Source of the DNA: Mesorhizobium alhagi CCNWXJ12-2
GTDB taxonomy: Bacteria; Pseudomonadota; Alphaproteobacteria; Rhizobiales; Rhizobiaceae
Assembly (NCBI RefSeq): GCF_000236565.1
Contig: NZ_AHAM01000181.1
Coordinates: 1-47,084, forward strand
DNA: 47,084 nt
Direction of reading: 5' to 3'
Made by a program: the position numbers and the translations under genes. This document shows positions 7,560-15,304 of the stretch, piece by piece. How positions within the stretch are numbered: position 1 is the first letter of the stretch; every line of letters starts with the position of its first letter. The notes beneath the pieces were generated by a model. The model did no database searches, had not been told where the DNA came from, and was given only the letters and a program-made list of their open reading frames with translations.

Positions 7560-8479
7560 GCCGTAACCGCCAAAACCATCGGTATCGTGAAGAAGGCGAT
7601 GATGGTCTGCAGGGTGGTAGCTGCGGCGTAGAGTTCGGCATCGCCGCCGAGTTGGCGCGCCAGGAGATAGCCGTTCATCGCGGTCGGCACCGCCGCGCAG
7701 AGCGCTAGATACAAGAGCTCCTGGCCTTCCACGCCGAATGCGGTCGCAATCGCGATCAGCAGCGCCGGGAAAAATGCAAGTTTCAGCATTACCGGAACGA
7801 TGATCGGCGAACGCGGCCGCACCAGGTCGTGAACCTTGAGCCCGGCGCCGATCGTCACCAGTCCCATGCCGAGTGCTGCGCGGCCGAGCAGGTCGAGCGT
7901 CTCGTTGAGCGGCCCATAGAGTCCGAGAGGCGATGCGCGCATCAATATCGCCGAGAGCGACGCGAGGATGAGTGGGTTCGTCGCCATGCTGCGGCCGATC
8001 TTCGCCCAGTTCGCCGAGCGGTCGGCGAAGCGCGTCACCACGAACACCGAGGCCAGATTGATCGGAATGATGATCACCGCCATCACCAGCGCGACGACCG
8101 CCATACCGGCCGGCGGAAATATCTTCTGGGCAATCGCCAGAGCGATGAAGCCGTTCCAGCGCACCGAGGTCTGGAAGATCGAGGAAAACTCGCTGGCCTT
8201 GGCCAGGCCGACGCGTTCGAGCAGCGGCCACAGGCAGAACGTGAAGGCGCACATGGCAAGCACGGCCACGAGCAGCGCCGCGATCATCGCGTCAAGGCCG
8301 AGGCCGGAAAAATCCGCGTTCAGGATCGTGATGAACAGCAGCGCGGGATAGAGCACCCAGTAGCCGAGTTGTTCGAGGCCGGTCCATGCAGCTGGATCGA
8401 CCAGCGGCAACCGCCGCACGATGTTTCCCGCCAGGATGAGCAGGAAGACCGGCAGGATGCTCTCGAAGATCGCCAGCAT
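7544..8479 (-). CDS. AEC-family auxin-efflux-carrier-like permease
   Basis: A 311-residue inner-membrane protein with about ten helices in two halves, opening FESILPVFLLILAGNIVRRLPLVD, which is typical of the bacterial auxin efflux carrier (AEC) family. These carriers move malonate, malate or other small carboxylates and amino acids; the cargo here is unknown. Conserved family features include NPLILASLSAILMRASP in the middle and the closing AVPTAMNGYLLARQLGGDAELYAAATTLQT. The ATG has no strong ribosome site. It converges on aidB with a 16-base 3' overlap. Confidence 0.87.
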   Translation of the reverse strand: MLAIFESILPVFLLILAGNIVRRLPLVDPAAWTGLEQLGYWVLYPALLFITILNADFSGLGLDAMIAALLVAVLAMCAFTFCLWPLLERVGLAKASEFSSIFQTSVRWNGFIALAIAQKIFPPAGMAVVALVMAVIIIPINLASVFVVTRFADRSANWAKIGRSMATNPLILASLSAILMRASPLGLYGPLNETLDLLGRAALGMGLVTIGAGLKVHDLVRPRSPIIVPVMLKLAFFPALLIAIATAFGVEGQELLYLALCAAVPTAMNGYLLARQLGGDAELYAAATTLQTIIAFFTIPMVLAVTAQLAG

Positions 8480-8646
8480 TCGGGAATGTTCCGATGGGAG
8501 AGGGAAGGAGGGGTGACGGAACGCCTATAGGATGGATGTGTACGGCTTATCAACAGAGCGGCCCGCGTGCGTTAACCCTAATGAATGGTTTCCATTGCGG
8601 GCGACGGCGGCAAGTCCCACTGTCTTTTGGACCAAGCAGGATTCCC

Positions 8647-9201
8647 ATGCCGCGTGTTTTGACATCCTTTCTGACCTTCCATTGGGCCGCGGCCTTCGCC
8701 CTCTTTGCGATGGCATTCGTGATGGGCGGTGACGGTGGCGCAGAACGGGCGCTGGCGATGCTGGGGCTGGAGCAGAGCGGTCTGTTCGATCCCGCCTATG
8801 GCTCCGCCTCGATGCTTCTCCCGCTGGCCTCGGCCATCTGCGCGGTGCTTTTCTTCTGGGCTTTCGCCACATGCATGTTCAGCGACCCGGACGCTGAAGG
8901 CGACGGCGATGTCCTGCGCATGGCCTTCGCGTCGGCAGCCTTGCTGATCTCGCTGCTGATGGTCTATGGCTCGGTGAATTTCGCTGCCGGGCTCTACCCG
9001 GCCGTCGCGGTTCATCTGGCGGCGCTGCTCGCTTCGTACCTGGCCATACAGGCGGAGCGCCTTGCGGCGATGATGTCGGCGTCTCCAAGCCAGGGCGACA
9101 TCCGCGCTGCCGCCCGCCTCATGGCGCTCGGCGCCGCGCATATTTCCACGCTGTCGCGCTTCTCCGGGCGAGCCGACGCAAATTTCGGCGGAGGCCGCTG
9201 A
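8647..9201 (+). CDS. Uncharacterised membrane protein (four-helix type)
   Basis: A 184-residue protein I cannot assign to a named family. It has hydrophobic segments at about residues 10-25, 56-77, 97-118 and 123-140, then a soluble tail of 40 residues that ends in a Gly-rich stretch. AGGA sits just upstream of the ATG. Its stop overlaps the next gene's start as TGATG, so the two are translationally coupled and probably work as a membrane pair. The 167 bases upstream separate it from the divergent AEC permease gene. Confidence 0.75.
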   Translation: MPRVLTSFLTFHWAAAFALFAMAFVMGGDGGAERALAMLGLEQSGLFDPAYGSASMLLPLASAICAVLFFWAFATCMFSDPDAEGDGDVLRMAFASAALLISLLMVYGSVNFAAGLYPAVAVHLAALLASYLAIQAERLAAMMSASPSQGDIRAAARLMALGAAHISTLSRFSGRADANFGGGR

Positions 9202-9512
9202 TGCGCTACGTGCTCGCGCTCTGGGCCCTGCCGCTGGTCATATTCTGGGGCTGGTACGGCCTTTCCTACAACAATATCCATTTCGGCTACGTGATGCTGA
9301 CCCGCGAGGCGCATGATCTGATTTTTCAGCTCTACGGCGACACGCTGGGCATCGACCCCGAAATCATTCCGGGAATGGTGGCGAAAGCCTGTGTCGTCGA
9401 CACGCTGTTCCTGCTCGCCATCTACGCGTTTCGCCGTCGCCGCCAACTCGCCGCCTGGGCAAAGGTCCGCCGTGCGCGTTATCTTGGCGTGATTTCCTCA
9501 CCCAGCACGTGA
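9201..9512 (+). CDS. Small membrane protein, DUF6105-like
   Basis: A 103-residue protein with two hydrophobic segments, one at the N-terminus ([21 protein letters not shown]) and one near residues 65-77 followed by an Arg-rich cluster (FRRRRQ), which suggests both ends face the cytoplasm. I recall a rhizobial family of this size and opening (DUF6105), but no function. It is coupled to the preceding gene by a TGATG overlap. Its last 34 bases overlap the 3' end of ruvX on the other strand. Confidence 0.75.
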   Translation: MRYVLALWALPLVIFWGWYGLSYNNIHFGYVMLTREAHDLIFQLYGDTLGIDPEIIPGMVAKACVVDTLFLLAIYAFRRRRQLAAWAKVRRARYLGVISSPST

Positions 9513-9964
9513 AGCCGATCCAGCACGCCTTGCAGGATGAAGGCGGCCGCCGCCGAATCGATCTTCGTCTTCCGCTTGGCGCGCGACATGTCCATCTCGA
9601 TCAGCGTACGTTCGGCCGCGACCGTCGACAGGCGCTCGTCCCAGAAGGCGAAGGGCAGGTCTGTCATTCTTGCGATGTTGCGGACGAAAGCGCGCGACGC
9701 CTGAGCGCGCGGTCCCTCGCTGCCGTCCATGTTGACCGGCAGGCCAATTACCACCGCGCCTGTATTCTCCCGCCTAAGCAGGTCGAGCAGGGCCGCCGCG
9801 TCGGCTGAAAACTTCTTTCGGACGATGACCGGACGCGGATGCGCGAAGGAGAGGCCGCGGTCCGACACCGCCACGCCGATGGTTTTGTCGCCGAGGTCGA
9901 GCCCGGCCAGCGTCTTGCCGCCGGCCAGGTGGGCGGGTAGTTCCTCGATTGTCGAGATGCTCAA
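9479..9964 (-). CDS. ruvX: Holliday junction resolvase-like RuvX (YqgF)
   Basis: A 161-residue RNase H-fold nuclease. The essential YqgF/RuvX protein matures 16S rRNA in E. coli, and the family was first proposed to resolve Holliday junctions. Visible motifs are the first acidic strand [17 protein letters not shown], the [14 protein letters not shown] loop, [12 protein letters not shown] and the last acid in [15 protein letters not shown]. The start is TTG 9964, with AAGGA about 12 bases upstream; a longer frame exists but the family usually starts here. It is divergent from the UPF0173 gene with 78 bases between. Confidence 0.9.
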   Translation of the reverse strand: MSISTIEELPAHLAGGKTLAGLDLGDKTIGVAVSDRGLSFAHPRPVIVRKKFSADAAALLDLLRRENTGAVVIGLPVNMDGSEGPRAQASRAFVRNIARMTDLPFAFWDERLSTVAAERTLIEMDMSRAKRKTKIDSAAAAFILQGVLDRLHVLGEEITPR

Positions 9965-10042
9965 GGCGCGGTGGCTTTCCTTTGACTTGGACCGCCCGCG
10001 TTCTATCCTTTCGGCGAGGAAAAATCGAGGAGACGCCCTGCC

Positions 10043-10750
10043 ATGAAACTCACCTGGTTCGGACATTCGGCCTTTCGTGTGGAGGCCGGCGACGCCAAGA
10101 TCCTGATCGATCCTTTCCTCACCGAGAATCCATCGTGGAAAAAGCCGTGGCAAGGTCCGGCAGAGGGCATCACCCACGTCCTGCTCACCCATGGCCACAG
10201 CGACCATATCGGCGACGCCGCGGAGATACTGAAGGCGACCGGCGCAATGCTCGTCGCCAATTTCGAGATCTGCATGTATCTCGTCGGCAAGGGTGTCAGC
10301 AGCGACAAAATCAATCCGGGCAACCATGGCGGCACCGTCGATTGCGGCGGCTTCACGACCACTTTCGTCCAGGCGCTGCATTCCTCGTCATTTCCGGGCG
10401 AAGGCGGCCAGAACACCTATCTCGGCAATCCCGGTGGCCTCGTCCTGCATTTCCCCGATGAGCGCACGCTATACCATATGGGCGATACCGACATTTTCTC
10501 CGACATGGCGCTAATCAACGAGTTGCACGAGCCGAAGATCGGCATCGTGCCGATCGGCGACCGCTTCACCATGGGCGGCGCGGTGGCGGCGCTCGCCTGC
10601 CGCCGCTTTTTCAAATTTGAGACCGTTATTCCGTGCCACTACGCCTCCTTCGGCATGATCGACCAGACCGCCGAAAAATTCACGGCCGGCATGGAAGGCT
10701 CGGGCGTGGAGATCGAGTTGCCGAAGGTGGGCGAAGCGAGGGACATTTAG
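10043..10750 (+). CDS. UPF0173 metal-dependent hydrolase
   Basis: A 235-residue metallo-beta-lactamase-fold protein, the usual length for UPF0173. It opens [14 protein letters not shown] and carries the metal-binding H-x-H-x-D-H motif as [13 protein letters not shown], with further ligands in [10 protein letters not shown] and IPCHYASF. The substrate of the family is not known. GAGGAG lies upstream of the ATG. It is a single gene between ruvX (divergent) and gatC (92 bases downstream). Confidence 0.93.
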   Translation: MKLTWFGHSAFRVEAGDAKILIDPFLTENPSWKKPWQGPAEGITHVLLTHGHSDHIGDAAEILKATGAMLVANFEICMYLVGKGVSSDKINPGNHGGTVDCGGFTTTFVQALHSSSFPGEGGQNTYLGNPGGLVLHFPDERTLYHMGDTDIFSDMALINELHEPKIGIVPIGDRFTMGGAVAALACRRFFKFETVIPCHYASFGMIDQTAEKFTAGMEGSGVEIELPKVGEARDI

Positions 10751-10842
10751 CCCGAGTGGCCTGAAACCCGGACATCATTGTTGCGCTCCCTTTGCCGCGC
10801 CGGTATAGCGCGGCGACCGATCCCCTTGTTGCCGAGGCACGA

Positions 10843-11130
10843 ATGTCCGTTGATCTTCAGACAGTGAAGCGCGTAGCGCATCTCGCCCGCATCGCCGTGA
10901 CCGATGAAGACGCCGAGCGCATGACCGGCGAACTCAACGCGATATTGGGTTTCGTCGAACAACTGAACGAAGTCGACGTGACGGGCGTCGAGCCGATGAC
11001 CTCCGTTACGCCAATGGAGATGAAGAAGCGCCCCGATGTAGTCACCGATGGCGGCAAGGCCGGTGACATCGTCGCCAACGCGCCTGCCACCGACGAGAAC
11101 TTTTTCCTCGTGCCGAAGGTCGTGGAGTAG
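10843..11130 (+). CDS. gatC: Asp/Glu-tRNA(Asn/Gln) amidotransferase subunit C
   Basis: A 95-residue subunit that clamps GatA and GatB together in the GatCAB complex, which amidates misacylated Glu-tRNA(Gln) and Asp-tRNA(Asn). It is recognised by [20 protein letters not shown] and the proline-rich middle [20 protein letters not shown], and it ends in FFLVPKVVE as is usual. gatA follows, but a GNAT gene lies between them. gatB is not in the window. Confidence 0.96.
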   Translation: MSVDLQTVKRVAHLARIAVTDEDAERMTGELNAILGFVEQLNEVDVTGVEPMTSVTPMEMKKRPDVVTDGGKAGDIVANAPATDENFFLVPKVVE

Positions 11131-11134
11131 CGCC

Positions 11135-11602
11135 GTGGCGATCGAGATCGCTGTCGAGACCCCGCTGCAGGACGACGTGCGTATGCTCGTCGCCGAACTC
11201 AACGCTTATCTGATCCCGCTGACGCCGCGCGAGTTTCAGTTCCAACTGACCGTCGAGCAGATGGCCGATCCAACCGTGACGCTGTTCGTCGCGCGCGACG
11301 AGAACGGTCGCCCGGTCGGCATGGGCGCTCTCAAGGAGCATGGCGATGGGCTGGGCGAGGTCAAGCGCATGTTCACGTTGCCTTCGGTGCGCGGTCAGCG
11401 CGTGGGGTCGGAACTCTTGCAGCGCATCGAGCAGCTTGCGCGTGAAGAGGGAATAACCCGGCTTCTTCTCGAAACCGGCGAAGCCGAAGGTTTTGAGCCG
11501 GCCTACCGGGTCTATGAGCGCGGCGGATTTACAGTTTGCGGCGCGGTTTTGGACTATCCAGACTCCGGCTTTTCCCGCTTTTACGAAAAGAAGATTGCCT
11601 GA
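11135..11602 (+). CDS. GNAT-family N-acetyltransferase
   Basis: A 155-residue acetyl-CoA-dependent acyltransferase. The acetyl-CoA loop reads [15 protein letters not shown] (R/Q-x-x-G-x-G/A type), preceded by the strand [11 protein letters not shown] and followed by [23 protein letters not shown]. The closest described group is the PhnO/YpeA-like acetyltransferases; the substrate is unknown. GTG 11135 starts four bases after the gatC stop with GGAG inside the end of gatC. Its stop overlaps gatA as TGATG. The tight fit inside the gatC-gatA pair means that it is co-expressed with them. Confidence 0.9.
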   Translation: MAIEIAVETPLQDDVRMLVAELNAYLIPLTPREFQFQLTVEQMADPTVTLFVARDENGRPVGMGALKEHGDGLGEVKRMFTLPSVRGQRVGSELLQRIEQLAREEGITRLLLETGEAEGFEPAYRVYERGGFTVCGAVLDYPDSGFSRFYEKKIA

Positions 11603-13167
11603 TGACCGACCTGACCAGACTGACGATTGCCGAAGCGCGCGAGAAGCTGCGCGGCAAGGAGATCTCGGCTTCCGAGTTGACCGACGCCTATCTCGGCGCG
11701 ATCGACGCGTCCAACCAAGCCTTCAACGCCTATGTCGCCGTCACCCACGACAAGGCGAGGGAGATGGCGAAGGCGTCCGACGCAAAGCTTGGCCGAGGCG
11801 AGGGCGGGGCGCTCGAAGGCATCCCGCTCGGGATCAAGGACCTGTTCGGCACCGAAGGCGTGCACACTCAGGCCTGCAGCCACGTGCTGGACGGCTTCAA
11901 ACCGCACTATGAATCGACCGTCACCGCCAATCTATGGGCCGACGGCGCGGTCATGTTGGGCAAGCTCAACATGGATGAGTTCGCCATGGGCTCGTCCAAC
12001 GAGACTTCCTACTACGGACCTGTCGTGAATCCCTGGCGCCGCTCGCGCGTCGACACCGCGGTCATACCGACGACCCATCAGGGAGACGGCGGCTTCGTCT
12101 CCCCGGGCGGTGCGTCGAAGACCCGTACGCTCGACAATGCCCAACTCGTGCCCGGCGGCTCGTCGGGCGGTTCGGCGACCGCCGTCTCGGCATGGCTCTG
12201 CGCAGGCGCCACCGCGACCGACACCGGCGGCTCGATCCGCCAGCCGGCGGCCTTTACCGGAACGGTCGGCATCAAGCCCACCTACGGCCGCGTCTCGCGC
12301 TGGGGCGTCGTCGCCTTCGCTTCTTCGCTCGACCAGGCGGGACCGATCGCGCGCGACGTGCGCGACTCCGCCATCATGCTCAAATCGATGGCGTCCGCCG
12401 ACCCTAAGGATACGACTTCGGCCGACCTGCCAGTGCCCGACTACGAGGCCGCTATCGGCCGGCCGGTCAGGGGCATGAAGATCGGAATCCCGAAGGAATA
12501 CCGCGTCGACGGCATGCCGGAAGAGATCGAGGCGCTCTGGCAGAAGGGCATTGCCTGGCTGAAGGATGCGGGCGCGGAGATCGTCGATATTTCATTGCCG
12601 CACACCAAATACGCATTGCCGGCATACTACATCGTCGCGCCCGCCGAAGCCTCGTCCAACCTCGCCCGCTATGACGGCGTCCGCTACGGCTTGCGCGTTC
12701 CCGGCAAGGACATCACGGACATGTACGAGCAGACCCGCGCCGCCGGCTTCGGCCGCGAGGTCAAGCGCCGCGTCATGATCGGAACCTATGTGCTGTCGGC
12801 CGGCTATTACGACGCCTACTATCTGCGGGCGCAGAAGGTACGCACGCTGATCAAGCGCGACTTCGAAAACGCCTTCGCCGCCGGCATCGACGTCATCCTG
12901 ACGCCGGCCACCCCGTCAGCCGCCTTCGGCATCGCCGACCAGGACATGAATGCCGATCCGGTGAAGATGTACCTGAACGACATCTTCACCGTGACCGTCA
13001 ATATGGCCGGGCTGCCGGGCATCGCCGTGCCGGCAGGCCTCGACGCGCGCGGCCTGCCGCTCGGTCTGCAACTGATCGGCCGGCCTTTCGACGAGGAAAC
13101 GCTGTTCCAGACCGCTTATGTCATCGAGCAGGCGGCGGGGCGGTTCGAGCCGGAAAAGTGGTGGTAG
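11602..13167 (+). CDS. gatA: Asp/Glu-tRNA amidotransferase subunit A, with internal insertion
   Basis: A 521-residue amidase that releases ammonia from glutamine for tRNA amidation. The catalytic Ser-cisSer-Lys triad is complete: Lys79 ([11 protein letters not shown]), Ser187 (PGGSSGGS) and Ser211 ([12 protein letters not shown]). Compared with the family pattern, in which NPWRR is followed after about six residues by LVPGGSSGG, here about 34 residues (148-181, DNA 12043-12144) separate the two, a net gain of about 28. The reading frame is kept and flanking sequence is normal. The extra piece is rich in Gly, Thr and Ser. Overlap with the GNAT gene is TGATG. Confidence 0.96.
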   Translation: MTDLTRLTIAEAREKLRGKEISASELTDAYLGAIDASNQAFNAYVAVTHDKAREMAKASDAKLGRGEGGALEGIPLGIKDLFGTEGVHTQACSHVLDGFKPHYESTVTANLWADGAVMLGKLNMDEFAMGSSNETSYYGPVVNPWRRSRVDTAVIPTTHQGDGGFVSPGGASKTRTLDNAQLVPGGSSGGSATAVSAWLCAGATATDTGGSIRQPAAFTGTVGIKPTYGRVSRWGVVAFASSLDQAGPIARDVRDSAIMLKSMASADPKDTTSADLPVPDYEAAIGRPVRGMKIGIPKEYRVDGMPEEIEALWQKGIAWLKDAGAEIVDISLPHTKYALPAYYIVAPAEASSNLARYDGVRYGLRVPGKDITDMYEQTRAAGFGREVKRRVMIGTYVLSAGYYDAYYLRAQKVRTLIKRDFENAFAAGIDVILTPATPSAAFGIADQDMNADPVKMYLNDIFTVTVNMAGLPGIAVPAGLDARGLPLGLQLIGRPFDEETLFQTAYVIEQAAGRFEPEKWW

Positions 13168-13199
13168 AAATCGCCCGCCGCCATCAATGAGGTGACGGG

Positions 13200-13997
13200 A
13201 TGTTCTTCTATCTCTCGAAAATCTTCGGCTTTTTTGTCCAGCCGCTGAATTTTTCGATCCTGCTTCTGGCCGTCGGCCTGCTCGCCATCTTTCTGGGCTG
13301 GCGGCGCACCGGTTTTACGCTGGACATTGCCGCGGCCGCGATTCTCATATTGTCGGCCTGGACGTCCTTCGGAGCCGTTCTGCTCAACCCGCTCGAAGAG
13401 CGGTTCGCCCGCCCGGCCGGTCTTCCCGAATCCGTCGACGGCATCGTCGTGCTCGGCGGCGGCTTCGAAGGCGCTATCAATAAGGCGCGTGGCGGCTATG
13501 AGATGAACAGCGGCGGCGACCGCTTTGTCGAGGCAGCCATTCTTGGCCGCCGCTACCCCGGGGCGAAAATCGTCGTCACCGGCGGAACCGGGGCGTTGAT
13601 TCTGAAGGGCGAGGGTGATGCCGATACAGCGCCGCGACTGCTGACGGCCCTCGGCGTCGCGCCGGAACGTCTGATCCTCGAGAACAGGTCGCGCAATACC
13701 CATGAAAATGCGGTGTTCACGAAGGAACTGGTGACGCCGAAGGCGGGCGAAACCTGGCTGCTGGTCACGTCGGCCTTTCACATGCCGCGCTCCATGGCGC
13801 TGTTCAGGAAGGCCGGTTTCGAGGTGCGGCCCTGGCCCGTCGACTATCGCACTTCGGGCGTGGAGGGCTTCGGCGTGTTTCGCGACAATGCGGCCGATGC
13901 CCTCCAGAACACCACGGTCGCCATACGCGAATGGATCGGTCTGCTGGCCTACTGGCTTTCGGGCCGGATCGATGAGCCGTTCCCCGGACCGGCCTGA
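13200..13997 (+). CDS. YdcF/ElyC-family protein (DUF218)
   Basis: A 265-residue protein with two N-terminal membrane segments (about 14-35 and 41-60) and a DUF218 domain: GIVVLGGGFEGA, KIVVTGGTGAL, ENRSRNTHENAVFTKEL and LVTSAFHMPRSMALFRKAGFEV. This two-helix layout matches ElyC (YcbC)-type proteins, linked to envelope and undecaprenyl-carrier metabolism in E. coli. The start has GAGGTG upstream. Its last 49 bases overlap the DUF599 gene on the opposite strand. The biochemical activity is unknown. Confidence 0.9.
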   Translation: MFFYLSKIFGFFVQPLNFSILLLAVGLLAIFLGWRRTGFTLDIAAAAILILSAWTSFGAVLLNPLEERFARPAGLPESVDGIVVLGGGFEGAINKARGGYEMNSGGDRFVEAAILGRRYPGAKIVVTGGTGALILKGEGDADTAPRLLTALGVAPERLILENRSRNTHENAVFTKELVTPKAGETWLLVTSAFHMPRSMALFRKAGFEVRPWPVDYRTSGVEGFGVFRDNAADALQNTTVAIREWIGLLAYWLSGRIDEPFPGPA

Positions 13998-14698
13998 GCA
14001 CTCTCGTCGATGACTGCGAGCCTTGCCGCCGAAAAGAACTGCCGGCGCAGGAGCACGGCGAAGAGAAGTGTTGTTGTCAGCGCAAACGCCTCAGGGCCGA
14101 CGAACCAGCCGAGATAGCCGAGCGAGAAGAAAACGCCCCGCAGGCCGGCGTTGAAATGCCGGCCGGCCAACACGTTCATGCGTGTCGCCCGGCCAATGGC
14201 CGCCTCCATGGCCACGGGGTCGGCCGAGCCCTCCTTGTGCATGGGCACGGCGCCGATCAGGATCGAGCAATAGTTGAATAGCCGGTACGACCAGCCGAAT
14301 TTGAAGAAGGCGTAGGCCAGCAGGGCCATCAAGCCGAGCACCTTGATCTCGAACACCTGGCGCGGCGGCGCATCCGCCAGCGGCAGGTCCGAAAGCACAG
14401 ACAGCACGTCGTTTGAGGCGCCGAGCAGGGCAAAGCAGCCGCCGAGCGCCAGCAGCGAACTCGACGCGAAGAAGGCCGTACCCTGCTGCAGGCCGACCAT
14501 GATGCTGGTGTCGATCATGCGCAGTTCGCGCTGCGCCATGGTGCGCATCCAGGCTTCGCGCTGCGCGTTCATGGCCGTCGTCAACGACATCCGGCCGACC
14601 AGCTTGCCGTTGGCGGCCAGGCCATGCACCAGCCAGACCGCCAGAAAAAACGCCAGCGCCGCAAGGTCGGCGCCAGTCAGGAACAGAGAATCGCCCAT
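13949..14698 (-). CDS. DUF599-family membrane protein
   Basis: A 249-residue inner-membrane protein of the DUF599 family, with helices near residues 9-25, 74-97, 119-135 and 187-215. Family marks include MRTMAQRELRMIDTSIMVGLQQGTAFFASS and FKFGWSYRLFNYCSILIGA. No function is established. ATG 14698 begins at the first membrane segment; an ATG at 14752 is also in frame. About 79 bases upstream lies a 21-bp dyad that recurs upstream of dacA. It overlaps the YdcF-like gene by 49 bases, tail to tail. Confidence 0.85.
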   Translation of the reverse strand: MGDSLFLTGADLAALAFFLAVWLVHGLAANGKLVGRMSLTTAMNAQREAWMRTMAQRELRMIDTSIMVGLQQGTAFFASSSLLALGGCFALLGASNDVLSVLSDLPLADAPPRQVFEIKVLGLMALLAYAFFKFGWSYRLFNYCSILIGAVPMHKEGSADPVAMEAAIGRATRMNVLAGRHFNAGLRGVFFSLGYLGWFVGPEAFALTTTLLFAVLLRRQFFSAARLAVIDESAQAGPGNGSSIRPESQ

Positions 14699-14776
14699 GG
14701 CGAATCCGTAGCACGAAAGATGCTGAAAATCCGCTTCGCCCATGCCATCCACCGCGTCGCAATCCGGTCACAGGCA

Positions 14777-14797
14777 TTGCCAATGCGTTTACGGCAA
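14777..14797 (-). promoter_or_regulatory. 21-bp dyad, copy 1 (upstream of DUF599 gene)
   Basis: On the plus strand this reads TTGCC, then AATGCGTTTAC, then GGCAA. It matches the site at 20495-20515 in 17 of 21 positions. Both arms change together (G:C here, A:T there), so the dyad is kept. The site sits 79 bases from the DUF599 start. Confidence 0.55.
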
Positions 14798-14841
14798 ATA
14801 GCACCTAAGCCTCTGATTTGATTAAAATGCCCGGCATGGAT

Positions 14842-14856
14842 GCATGGCAGCCATGC
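14842..14856. other. 15-bp palindrome in the DUF599 / small-protein intergenic region
   Basis: GCATGGC-A-GCCATGC is a perfect 7-bp inverted repeat with one central base. It stands 133 bases before the small membrane protein gene. It could be an operator; there is no further evidence. Confidence 0.3.
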
Positions 14857-14988
14857 GGAATCTGCCCTGCTTTCGCCATTTTTCCCGTTGCGTAACGCCT
14901 GGTGAAGGCTTATCTACACGCTCCAGAAATGGGCCGGGAACAAGACGGCGAAAGCGCTGCCCCCGGGGCGATAGTAAACAGGAAAATC

Positions 14989-15117
14989 ATGGACGACGGC
15001 ATTCAGAAGTCCTGCTGGGGCGTAACCGCCAAAGCAGTAGTCGGCTTTGCAGGCATTCTTCTCTTGGCTTGGCTCATCGGCGGTTCGGAAACCGCGGCGG
15101 TCCTGGCGGCAAGCTGA
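14989..15117 (+). CDS. Predicted 42-residue membrane protein
   Basis: A tiny open frame with AGGA seven bases before the ATG, one hydrophobic segment (about residues 11-28: VTAKAVVGFAGILLLAWL) and a short tail GGSETAAVLAAS. A clean Rho-independent terminator follows 28 bases after the stop, which supports a real transcription unit. I do not recognise a family. A longer in-frame start at 14902 has no ribosome site. The function is unknown; single-helix proteins of this size often regulate larger membrane complexes. Confidence 0.5.
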   Translation: MDDGIQKSCWGVTAKAVVGFAGILLLAWLIGGSETAAVLAAS

Positions 15118-15145
15118 TCCCGGCATCGACGGAATTTTTTGAAGG

Positions 15146-15170
15146 CGCGGGCTGGTTCCCGCGTCTTTTT
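15146..15170 (+). terminator. Rho-independent terminator after the small membrane protein gene
   Basis: CGCGGG (15146-15151) pairs with CCCGCG (15158-15163) across a six-base loop and is followed by TCTTTTT. It separates the small gene from the serine dehydratase gene. Confidence 0.75.
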
Positions 15171-15304
15171 CTTTGTCCGGAGCACAGGCCGCGTCGTAGG
15201 CGGAGCAGGCGGGGTCGGCTGTCGAGAAGCCCAGCCGCCCGAAACAGCGGAAAGATCGCGATGAATGCGATACGCTGAGTAAATTCGCTGCAGGAGCGCC
15301 AGCC

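Noticed and set aside
8572-8592. TTAACC ... GGTTTC as a third copy of the 21-bp dyad
   Set aside because: The spacing (9 bases) and core differ from the two real copies; only the general AACC/GGTT look is shared.
14821-14988. Riboswitch or RNA gene before the small membrane protein
   Set aside because: Palindromes are present but I could not build any known riboswitch core.
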